Below are positions 8,946 to 20,243 of a stretch of 64,000 nucleotides of DNA, one piece after another; the first letter of the stretch is position 1, and the number at the start of each line of letters is the position of its first letter. This stretch comes from Pachyseris speciosa (taxonomy: Eukaryota; Cnidaria; Anthozoa; Scleractinia; Pachyseridae). The DNA is taken from contig JAEMWC010000447.1 of NCBI GenBank assembly GCA_016490735.1, positions 247,001 to 311,000 on the forward strand, read 5' to 3'. The notes under the pieces are model-generated. The model did not search any database. It was not told the origin of the DNA and saw only the letters and a list, made by a program, of their open reading frames with translations. The translations under genes and the position numbers were made by a program.

Positions 8946-9046
8946 ACCGATTGTTATCGATTGATATCGGAAATCTATAAGAATTGTTATCACAGAGAAA
9001 AAATAATCGATTGTTATCGATTGGCAAAAATCGATAACAATCGATA
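8946..9046. repeat. ATCGATTGTTATCGATT repeat cluster
   Basis: The core CGATTGTTATCGATT or close variants occurs directly at 8949 and 9007, and as its inverse near 9030, forming a hairpin of about 40 bp. It is AT-rich and noncoding. It could be part of the element terminus or an independent hairpin. Confidence 0.6.
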
Positions 9047-9435
9047 ATCCTAAGGAGTATTTTTTTTTCAAACATATGGATATGTATTAGATAGTTACTA
9101 AGGCCGGCATTAATATGTGATATATTGCAGTCAGCTGAGGGCGTAGCCCGAACACCCAGTAGCCCGAACACCCAGTGCCATTGTTCTTTCTCTGCACTAA
9201 ATCACTGATTGCAGGCGCCCTTCCGCTTTGTTCCCGAACGCACAAAAGAACATAATTAGCACTTGTTCATTAGCTCAATTGGGAATTGGTGACTGAGATG
9301 CCTTGCATCCCAATAGGTGGTTTGCAGTCAATCTCTGGAGACACAGATCACAATGGTGAAATGAACAAATGCTGGTGGACGAACAAAAGGAGCTAATGAG
9401 AGATTTTTTGTTTACGTCCACCAGCATGGCGGCGA

Positions 9436-9464
9436 TGACGTAACGTGAAAACCACCTATAAAAG
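9436..9464 (+). promoter_or_regulatory. CRE-like site and TATA box of the TIR element
   Basis: TGACGTAA (9436-9443) lies 13 bp before TATAAAAG (9457-9464). They face the spliced reading frame beginning at 9819, which would leave a 5' leader of about 330 bases. The spacing fits a strong core promoter. Confidence 0.45.
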
Positions 9465-9818
9465 CAGTAGCGTTTGAACATTTGATTGCGTTTCGTGTAT
9501 GTGTTGTTGTTTTCAACATTTTTCAACAAGCAGGTCTCTGAACTACTGCAAAACAACTTGCAGTCTGAGAAATGCGGCCCGTTTTGCACTTATCATAGTT
9601 TTTTTCTGTAGATGCCTTTGTTTTAATAGTTAATTTGTGTTGTTTGTTTTTGAGCATGTGATGTTTTCCAACTAGCGGGTTTGCTGAACAATTGCCACTA
9701 ATGATAATTTCAATAGATCTCTTTGTTCTTCTTTGTTTTCCGGCAAACCATACGGAAACTAGATATACCGTGGTATTTGCACGTGCAGAGTAACTTTTTC
9801 CTTCAGTTGTGACCAGAC

Positions 9819-10202
9819 ATGAAAGAAGTGTACGACGATGGCTTCACATCAGAGGAGGATGAAGAGGCGATTTTTAGAACACAACAAAACCGAACTCGAA
9901 ATACTGGCGAAGATTCACCTAAAGCTGGTGGTTTGGAGAACGAGGGTAAGTTTCATTAGCCCGTTTAATTTTCCTGCTTTTAATACATGATTTAATTGAA
10001 TCGCGCCATGGCATTTTTATTATAGTAATGTGTGGTGTTTAATTTTGCTTCAGATGAGCGCTTTCTGAGAAGCCGATTAGGACAACCGAGTTGGAAGAAT
10101 TTGGAAGAAGTTGGGCCGCTGAAAACAGTCGGAGGAAATGGCGCTGGATCCTTAAAGTATTTAAAGATTGGCGTTTTTTGGCGTAAAACAGGGCCGTTTT
10201 AA
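9819..10202 (+). CDS. Predicted two-exon 91-aa protein inside TIR element
   Basis: The exons are 9819-9945 and 10054-10202. Exon 1 begins MKEVYDDGFTSEEDEEAIFR and ends at a GTAAGT donor. The acceptor is TTTTGCTTCAG, and joining keeps the frame open to TAA at 10200-10202 (92 codons including stop). The product is acidic at the N-terminus, with a Trp-containing segment in exon 2, and has no domain I recognise. Acidic N-termini with spaced Glu-Glu-Asp are common in DNA transposase families such as piggyBac. It could therefore be the stump of a transposase gene whose catalytic part was deleted. Splice sites and TATA box are the evidence that this is a gene. Confidence 0.35.
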
Positions 10203-10434
10203 AAGAGCCATATATACTAAGCGTCATAAAACAAACAGGCTGCAATATTTTTAATATTGCAGCCTGTTTTTAATATTGCATGTTTGTTTTAGCACGTATA
10301 GTATATATTACCCCTGAAAATTTCCCTGCTGACAAAAAGGATCGACCCCGTTTTCCTGACACACTTGTTTTAGCATCTTTAAAGATTGCAATCAGTGATT
10401 TAGTGCAGAGAGAGAACAATGGTACTGGGTGTTG

Positions 10435-11167
10435 AATAATAAATATTAGCGAAGATGGCCTTCCTATCTAGTAAATAAATACCGATCATCAAGCATGTTA
10501 TTATTGATTTCATCTAGTCCAAGCGGATTATCTAGTCATACCAGATGGCGTCATCAACGGAACTGAACACACTGGAAAAAGATCGGGTAAAAATTCGTTT
10601 GAAATGATTTTTCTTGTTACCGAGTTCTGATACAATTTCAAACCAAAATGGTGGAAATCTCTGCAGTTTGCGAGCAAAACGGTATAAAGACCAAACCCTT
10701 TGGGGCGGCACATATACATACTTACTTTACTAGGGGAGTACCCCCTCCCCACGGGAGAACGATTTACCACACTTCCCCTCCCTCTCACAGTACTGCTCCC
10801 ACAGCCGTCGTCAACCTATGTGCACTTAGACGTCAGGGATAAGGTAAACTGTTGATGTAGTGTACTTTTTTTTCGAACCACATACACAGCAATTTTGTAA
10901 CAATAAAAGTAAATTTACATTACTCTTTATTTTTCAATTGTACTGAAAAAGAAAATGTAACGGAAACATAACGTTTGACCAAATAATGCGGGTGATGACC
11001 TGACACGGACTTTCGTGAACGCAAATTAAATTATGTAGTTATTGACTGAGTGGGTGGGCCGGACGGGAAATGACCGTGACAGCAAATTATTTTCGGCCCG
11101 ACTTGTCTCAGTCAATAAGTGTTTTATCATATGGCCTCTTTAGACTCTTCATAAGCACTTAGAAGAC
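10435..11167. other. Noncoding stretch with an 80-bp hairpin
   Basis: I see no gene here. At 10640-10800 there is a fragment resembling the right end of the 11.2-11.7 kb MITE (TTTGGGGC...GTACCCC). At 11039-11118 an inverted repeat pairs TTATTGACTGAG plus GGGTGGGCCGG with CGGCCC...CTCAGTCAATAA, forming a hairpin with few mismatches. Confidence 0.5.
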
Positions 11168-11402
11168 CCGGGGGGTATTCCCGGAAAAAATGGGTGGGGG
11201 TGTGCGGCCCGCGTCCTGAAACCCTTACCCTATTTCAGACCAAAATCCCTACCCTATTTCAGATTTGATCAAAAATTCAATACCCTATTTCAGACCTACT
11301 TTAAGGACACGGTTGGCGTAAACAAAATTTGAGAAGGGCGTTTGTTGATGGTCCTATCGCCTAATGATGAAATTAAGTAGCTTCTTCTTAACCCTTTCCT
11401 GC

Positions 11403-11467
<65 letters not shown>

Positions 11468-11669
11468 AATTGGCACTCACGGGCGGGAAAGGGTTAAAAG
11501 AAAAAAAGAAATACCCAATTCAAGTCTCCAGTGCTCAAACCATACCCTGTTTCAGACAAAAATGGTCAAAATCGATACCCTATTTCAGACCAAGACTGCT
11601 AAAAACCATATCCTTTGGGGCCGTACATACCTATCTAGCATATATGAGGAAGTACCCCACCCCCCCATT
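11168..11669. mobile_element. MITE-like repeat with TACCCTATTTCAGA copies
   Basis: Inverse-related ends (GGGGGTATTCCC at 11170 and GGAAGTACCCC at 11648) enclose a noncoding body. The body carries at least four copies of a motif near TACCCTATTTCAGA (around 11227, 11280, 11543, 11577). The part between contains AT- and GC-rich blocks but no gene. Confidence 0.45.
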
Positions 11670-14045
11670 TCTGTACCATTTGTCAAATCATGCTTGCCCT
11701 GGTCCATTTTCGCTCGCTTCTCGACCGCTTGGACGGCGAAAGCCAGCACCATAGCGATCAAGCGATCCATTCCGACCGGATTTTTGTGCAAATGGTATTA
11801 GGGCTGTCGGACTAGCCAAACCTCTGTGAAATGAAAAGCCTGTACCATAGCGAGCTTTCCATTCCGACCGGATTTTTGTGCAGATGGTAAACGCTCCAAG
11901 TCACAGTTTAGTCACGTTTCATAGCCTCAATGAAGGGCTTCCCATACTTTTGCCACATAACACGGTGGGTATTAAAGTACTAAATAGATATTTACAAAAT
12001 TACAAGGAATTCTTTATTAACAGTAAGTTTTTATTTACAATTAAATGTACATGTAAAAAGTATTACTAGTGGCGTGTAATATAAAAACAAAGAAAATTCT
12101 TATTGTGGCAAGGAAAATCTACTATAATTACAAGATTTGTTGGATATACTTAAAACGGTAACTGTTGTTTTAATCTCGACTTCAAAACCCAAGTGCAGCA
12201 AATTATTGAAATTTGTGCAGTGTTTGCCACTTGATGGCAACCAAATTCTACCTCATTACATATGCAGGGTGGGGGTACTGGGGGGGGGGGGGGGGGTAAG
12301 GGGAGCAGGGGGATATCAACCTCCCACTTCCCAAACCTTTTACCCCTGCTCCTCACCCTTTCTCTGTGTTTTTTCCCAGTCTGGTTCCCAGTCTCCTCCC
12401 CTGCCTTCCATTTCCATCCCCAAGATTGCCATCGCTAATCACTACAGCTGGTTTATAAATAATTATTATTCCCATGGTCATAAATACAGTTCCTGCTTTT
12501 TATTATTAGTAACATGAAACTCTCTACATTAACCCCTAGTCAGCTGTTTACTCAGTGCAATACCGGTATTTGATGTCTGTAAGGATAAGAAATATAATTA
12601 TGCTCTACTGCCAAAGGGGCATGTACAGACTGTACTGTACTGTTGTTTTGGCCATGAGAGAAAATGCTCAGCAGAACCTGTAGGTGAATCTAGACTGCTG
12701 TAATTTTTTCCACCAAGGCTAAAACATTAAGACTGGCATTAAAAATGTCTCCATTATAATGGCCTACACTGTTGGAATATACATCAATTGGTTGTTCAAT
12801 GTAGAGAAATCCTTGGAAATTTAGGTGCCAGCCAAAGGAAAACATGAATCCAAATTGTGCATGCACACAGAATCCTCAGTGAATATTAAAAAAATGGGCA
12901 CATTTAGAGCACACTGTTGTTTTGGCCATGAGAGAAAATGCTCAGCAGAACCTGTAGGTGAATCTAGACTGCTGTAATTTTTTCCACCAAGGCTAAAACA
13001 TTAAGACTGGCATTAAAAATGTCTCCATTATAATGGCCTACACTGTTGGAATATACATCAATTGGTTGTTCAATGTAGAGAAATCCTTGGAAATTTAGGT
13101 GCCAGCCAAAGGAAAACATGAATCCAAATTGTGCATGCACACAGAATCCTCAGTGAATATTAAAAAAATGGGCACATTTAGAGCACTCTCTTAATTTTTA
13201 GCCAATTAACATACAAGTTGCATATACAAGTATGCCCCTTTGGTTGGCCATGGTGCTACTTTACTGTCACTATTAAAATCCTAAGTACAACTGTTCTATT
13301 TTATCAATCTTCTCTCCTGAATATATATGTACATTATTTACTACATTGCATTAAAAACAGATTCACTATTTCATTTTATGGGGCTGTTCTGAACAAGATG
13401 AAAAATTAATTGTACCCTTAAACTGTACATGTGTACCTCTAAGGGCACATAACACCAACAGCTATTTCAGCACCATACCACAGGCTAACCAGGTACTACC
13501 AGTACAAGGACTACTACTCTACATGTAGGACACCATGTAATACAACAAACCCCTAGAACCGCATAAAAAATTTAGTGAGTACCACAGGATACTCATTGTA
13601 GAGGCCACCTTGTGCCAAAGGACAACTTATAACCAGTTATAATTATTTTCAATCCCAGGTAATTATAGTACAGCAAACCCAGGAAACATGGTTATAATCG
13701 CAGTTCCACAGGATACCCAAGACTGGATCACAAGATGCACATGTATATATAGTACATCTGAGAAGACCCACAGCAAATATCTCTGACCAATACCATCTCA
13801 CTTCAGGCTGTCAGGAAACTACTGGCCATCAGTCAAAGGACCACTGGTTACTTAATGTATAACCCTACGTAACTTAACATCTAGATCAATGAAGACTTGT
13901 GTTTAAGTCTATAAAAATAAAATTATGTTTTTAGACTAACCAAGAAACAACTGCACTGCCTAGTTTATGATGAATATCATTCATGGCAGCCTGCCACAGG
14001 GCACCAGCAATTCAATCCACCTCTCTAGAAACTGGATAGTAAAAG
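11670..14045. other. Noncoding 3' flank of eIF4E3
   Basis: There is no convincing gene. It contains a roughly 45-bp direct repeat (ATTCCGACCGGATTTTTGTG at 11769 and 11860), a G homopolymer of about 17 bases near 12280, and the 274-bp tandem duplication listed separately. The part nearest 14045 would hold the eIF4E3 3' UTR. Confidence 0.5.
12641..13188. repeat. 274-bp tandem duplication
   Basis: The block beginning TGTTGTTTTGGCCATGAGAG at 12641 is repeated at 12915 with period 274. I see only a terminal difference between the copies (GAGCACAC versus GAGCACTC). Near-identity points to a recent duplication or an assembly artefact. No reading frame spans it. Confidence 0.85.
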
Positions 14046-15371
14046 TCAGTCCTTGAAAAATGGAAAGCCTGGAGGCTTGGTAGGTCTGGGTCGTACACCC
14101 TCAAATGCATCATGGGCTTGGTGTGCTGAAACAAAAAAAGTAAACATAAAAGTCAAATAAATAAACAAACAAACAAATAAATAAATAAATGAAAACATGT
14201 TAATTGGTCCTACAGCCTCCAGTATCAACATTTATTATATCTCTCACTTAGTACGCGCGCTGTAAATGGTCAATTTTGCGGGCTGTATTAAACAGTATGG
14301 CCCGCTTGACTTCAACAAGGTTACTTTCCCGTGCGCTGGATTAACCTCAGAGATATAATAAATATCTTAAGTACTAACCTCGTTTTCTCGGTCCGTACTG
14401 TAAGTTACGGATCCTCGTTTTTTCCCATTAATTCATGGCCTGTGTGCTTCGCGCTTGGGCCATAAATCAACAGGAAAAAACTCGGTCCGTAACTTACAGT
14501 ACGGACCTCGAACTCGGTTAGTAAGAGGTACCGGGGTATGTATAATCTTGTCAATGATATCCATGCATTTAATCAGACTGAACATTAATTTTTGTCTCTG
14601 GCGATCATTTTCAACTTTCTCATGACCTGCATGATTGATCAAGGTGGGGATATTGTAAGGACAAATTAGGAGCTGTTCATTATTGGGAAAATAAGGGGCC
14701 TTTAGATTTCAATTGGAGTATGAGACTGGGTGCAAGTATGACTTTTCAAATATTACACTAGTTCATTCATGCTTAAGGTATAATAACTTGTGACACCATT
14801 TATATTGTTTCTACATTCATCTTATCAGCTGTTAAACAACAAGGATGAGTAAGAGTTCTGGGATGGCTGGTGAGTCTGGCTTGAAATTGGGAAGTCGTAC
14901 TCAAATAATTAATCTTCCACTCATACATTGTCATACTGAAGTGTCCTTATACTGGTCAGTACATGCATTAATTAATCCCTTACATTTGTAGAATGCATCA
15001 AACAAGTCAACATCTGTTAAAAGGTCTTTTGCTTTGTCCAACACCTGTAGTGAGTACAAAAGAAGGATGTTGTGTCACTAACAAATGGATAAGAAATGGC
15101 TGGGGAGCAGGGTTGGCATAGTGGTGCAAGAGCGCTCACCTTCCACCAATGTGGCCTGGGTTCAATTTCCAAACTCGGAGTCATAAGTGGGCTGAGTCTG
15201 TTGGTTTTCTACTCTGCTCTGAGAGGTTTTTCTCTGGGTACTCCAGTTTTCCCCTCTCCCCAAAAACCAACATTTGATTTGATTTATTTAGAGTTGATTT
15301 GATTTAGTCTCCCCAATTAGTAGTCAGAGCATCTGTGCTCAGCTAAATAGATTTGAGACTTAAATAAAGTG

Positions 15372-15407
<36 letters not shown>

Positions 15408-18400
15408 GTTATTAAATCCATTTTAAACTGGAACCTGTTTGTTTACATTTTCACGTGAGAGGCCACATACAAAAAATGATTATAATTAACCAATTAAAAA
15501 ATTAACATTGGATGTATGCAAAGTCAATTGTACATGAACTAAACTTAACTTAGTTTGACTGGATATTAATTATATCAAAATAAGTGCAGAACTTTATCTC
15601 TGACACCATTACCAGTCTGTAGGCCAAAGTAGAGTGAATTTAGAGACCAAGATCTGGATTTTAAGGCCAAAAAGAAATAAATGCCACTTTTTTTCAGAAT
15701 GAAAGGTCTTTACATGTACTTAAGACACTAAGATGGCTTTCACTTCAGAATTTAACATTATGAGATCCACAAATTACATTTCTAGTAAGAATGAATCTTT
15801 TTCATTTTAATAAATAATTTATTAAAGTGAAGAAGACTCATTCTATTAAATGACATTTAATACTTTTTTTTACCGTTGCTTCCTCAACAGCTTTAGCATT
15901 TGAATTCCAGATTTGAATGATGTCATCTCTTTCACGCACACTAACACTGATGCCACACACTTCATCATCTAAAAAAAACAAATTAAAACAAAAAGTCAAT
16001 AAAATGATGTAAATAAATGTACCACATATTGTGAAGAATACCAGTTGTAAGTTTACAAAACGTGATGTTTCTGCTAGCTCATCTTTCTGCAAGGGGGTAG
16101 CTAGGAGGTTCCTGGGGGTGCCTGTGACCCCCACCCCCCTCTTTGTACAAACAACCTACAATATTCAGGTGGCAATCTGGTGAGTACCCTCTGTTTGACA
16201 CAGTGCGACCCCCCCACCCCCCTCCCAACTTTGAAAAATCCTGACTATGCCTCTGTCCTGTTAATTTATTGCAAGAAGTGACACCACTGTAATAATCTTC
16301 AGAGAAAAAAAATTAGTTGCACCAGATGTCATCACTGACACACATGTACATGTGTATGTACATGTAATGTCATTGAAAAGAAATTTTAAATTTAATAACA
16401 CTATTAATTATTGAGAAGTTCTTACCTTCCCTGACACTGTCCACAAATTGTTCTCCAATGGCTGCTAAAAGCAACTCTTTCCATACTTTATCCTACAGGT
16501 TTAAATTCCAAAAATAATCATGAAAAGATCAGAATGTAACTAAAGGTGAATCATACTGCAAGAAGGGAGGGTCAAACTAAGTAAGTACTCTAGATCTGGT
16601 TTCCTATCCTTTCCTCATTGGTTCCCACGTTTAAGATTTATAAAAAATCACAGAGTTGCAGATTGCATGCAATTGCAAAATTAATGCAAACAAATGATGT
16701 TTCAAGATTAATGGAAGTCACTGGAAGCCATTGAAAGTACGGGAAACTGAAGTGGCCAAGCAGATCAGCTTTACTCCAGCAGAATGGGTGATTGCATATT
16801 AATGAGTCTTAACAGTGTACATGCATAATTATGTTCTGTTGCAGGGAAATTGAAATCTTGTATTACCAAGTGTCAAGCTCATAGGTTCCTATAATTTATG
16901 CCAAGGCATGCATATCAATTCATTCATGCTTTAAGAGGTGTGTGGGGGAGACTCCTAAGACTTCTATGTGAATGGACCAAGACAATGAGTACCTCACCCA
17001 TCCCCCCCCCCCCCCCTTCCTTGCCATGCATACATGTTACAGCCTATATTGTCAACTCACCGTGTTTGACTTGGAGCATCTCATTTTCCAGTAACCACCA
17101 TTAACATTCTCCTTATCTTCCCTGTTACACACAACATCCAAAAACAAGTCCTAAGTAGTCACAACTTATATTAACAGTATTATGCCCCTTGCTCCTTCTC
17201 AGGCCGAACATGCAGGACTTTCACAGTGTTCTTAAGAGGTTTCCATGACGAGAAGAGGCCCTGAGATCAGGTGGTCAGCCCATTACCTAATCTCCATCCA
17301 ACCCTAAGATGTTTGGCGTTTGATTTCATACCAGAAACTGTGTTCCCTATGCTCTTTTCGACAAGTTTGTGGGTTCCTCTAGATCCACCCTTTGAAGTTT
17401 AAATGTGGAGGTTAAATTTAAATAGAAGACAAGGCTAATGGCTTCATCTGATCTGAAGCAAGTCTAATAATGTTGAGGACACAACCCATAGGCAAGTGAT
17501 CTATTACCATTTCATTTGAACCCATGACTTTCTCCTCAACAGTCTGGAACTGTACCAACTGAGTTAACAAGGAGGCGGTTCAAAATTTATCACTTTATGG
17601 GGATGTTTTAAATTTCAAAGATTTCACTACACAGTTAAATGCTTAGTAAAAGACATTCAAAGAAAATTCAGCCTGGCCTACCACAGAGGCTTTCTCTCTC
17701 CTCGCATGAAGTGATAACTTGTCCTCATATCCAGGTGTGATGTGACAGGTATGTTGTTAAACACACTCCAGAAACTCTAACAAATAAAAGAAATCCTGTC
17801 AAGAACTACACAATTGTATTTAGAAAGCTCTTGCAATTGCATTTTGGTTGCCTGTGAGAAGATTTTTAGTTTTTTTTTTTTCTGACGTCACATGCAAACC
17901 ACCAATATGTAAATTTAAACCAAGTCAATGTTAGATCATTAGTGCTGACAGCAGTTTGTGTGCTGTTGACAGATTGTTGACAGGCTACCAAGAAAGAGCC
18001 AATCAGAGTTTTACACTTGGAATGTATGCACTTATAGTCTAGTGGCTTAGCGGAATGATCGTGACAGACTGGACAAAAGTGCCAAAATTTGTACACATGT
18101 AGCTTAGCGCTAGTTAATCAATTCTAGGATGGGTGCCCAATCCAATCGCCAATCCAATCGATGTGTGCCCAATCCAATCTTGGACAAAACTGTTGAGAAA
18201 ATTGAGCTTAGAAGCCTTTGTGCGTGCAAACAGTGATGAACTGAGTTTCAAAGCCCCCCTGCCCCCAATTCAATGTTGTCTGCGCCTCCTAAACGTTTCC
18301 CTGACAAAGGTGGCTTACCAACTTCAACATTGAAAAGGGGGAGAGGGGGAAGGGAAGTTACTTTAGGGATATTGTTGACTCACACATATTGGAGAAGTTT

Positions 18401-20212
18401 TTTTGGACCCTAGGAGGCCTATTTTCTCAAGTAGTTTCGTCCAAGATTGCTGTCAAGAACTACACAATTGTATTTAGAAAGCTCTTGCAATTCCATTTTG
18501 GTTGCCTGTGAGAAGATTTTTAGTTTTTTTTTTCTGACGTCACATGCAAACCACCAATATGTAAATTTAAACCAAGTCAATGTTAGATCATTAGTGCTGA
18601 CAGCAGTTTGTGTGCTGTTGACAGATTGTTGACAGGCTACCAAGAAAGAGCCAATCAGAGTTTTACACTTGGAATGTATGCACTTATAGTCTAGTGGCTT
18701 AGCGGAATGATCGTGACAGACTGGACAAAAGTGCCAAAATTTGTACACATGTAGCTTAGCGCTTGTTAATCAATTCTAGGATGGGTGTCCAATCCAATCG
18801 CCTATCGTTCTCATTTTATTAAGCAATCAAATATCTCACGTAATACCTATGATGGGGTACCTGTGGTGTAAATATAAAAAGATAGAATTTTACTATTAAT
18901 GTCAAGAGAATAGTAAATAACCCTTTTAATCTACAGAATTTCAAATATTCAAAAGGAACAATAGTTATTGCGTTTGAGAAAGGAGAACGCACACCTAATT
19001 TCGTGTTGTTTTCCTTGAATGTGTTCCTTGCGCTTGGTGTTCCTGTGCACGACACTACTGTAAGAACAATACTGTAAGGACTCCAAAATTCTTTTTCAGG
19101 GGTGAATAGTCGGCTGTGGTCAAGAATTTATCGGGGGAAGTCGGAAAGTAAAGTCGGAACGGTCGAGTAATGATAATAATAATAATAATAATAATAATAA
19201 TATATCATATTATATAGCGCTTATTCCAAAAAGTCCATAAGCGCTTCACAGTAATTGTAAAAACTCAAAACTAACTATAAAAAATACAATTAAAAATCTA
19301 CGGAATTGCAGAGTAAAAAATCATAACTAACTACAAACAGTACACTACACTTAAAAATCTAAAGATTCCGTGATAATGTGTCTTAAATTGTTTCAATGAT
19401 AAGCCTTTCTAAAAAGGAAGGTCTTCAGGTCTTTCTGAAAACTACCTAAGGAAATGCACTACTTCAGCTCTAGTGGAAGGGCATTCCAGAGCCGAGGGGC
19501 ACATATAGAAAAAGCCGTGAGCCCATAAGATTTTAAATTAAAAGATTGCATCTTCAGATGCTGCATATTTCCTGATCTAAGGCTATGGGTAAGGGTAGGC
19601 ATGTTTTCCGCTGGCGTTATTTTCGCGTTGAAAGATGGGTCGTGCATATACTCACATTAGCCCTTATTTGAGTTCCTTGTATTTCACTACGGCAAGCAGT
19701 TGCTGTTTTAATCCCGAGAAAGACTTGTTTTGAATTTCACTCGCTTTTCTTTGCTGTTAATTTTTTTAGCTACCAAATACACTGTACTTTCAAGTTTTCT
19801 CACAACGGTGACAGCGACAGGTAAACATGGAATAATGCAAATATGCTTTTCAGCTTACAGCTGGCTTTGAATGATGTGAAAAGTACGGTGCTGAAAAGCT
19901 ACTTTTTGTTTTGCTTAGAACAAGTGCTGTCAACATTGTACCAAAAAGGTTATTATCCTTTCGTGAAGCCTGTTTAATTGCGACTTTTGAGTGTCATTAT
20001 TTCTAGACGACAACATCAAATTACAATACAATACTTCACTCGCGGGAATGACTTGAATGCAACATGTGAAACGGGACAGAGATTTGACGAAGAAGATTGC
20101 GAAGAAAACTTAGGCATACAGATCATTGGTGGAAGAAGTTATTCGAGGGAAGGATGCTTACCTACCTTGCACTTGAAATGTTTTCTGTTTAGCTGCCTTG
20201 TAAACACGTGGA

Positions 20213-20243
<31 letters not shown>

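Larger units (their letters stand above)
9164..10434. mobile_element. TIR element of about 1.3 kb
   Basis: The left end, ACACCCAGTGCCATTGTTCT and on to CACTGATTGCA, is matched in inverse at the right end (near 10385-10434) for about 45 bp with few mismatches. The left end is preceded by a duplicated AGCCCGAACACCCAGT (9131-9176). No clear target-site duplication is visible. The interior carries a TATA-box promoter and a spliced reading frame, listed separately. The superfamily is not recognised. Confidence 0.65.

Noticed and set aside
17866..18748. Two similar minus-strand proteins starting [14 protein letters not shown]
   Set aside because: They lie in two copies of a 355-bp intronic direct repeat. 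The similarity reflects the duplication, with no domain or further homologue visible.
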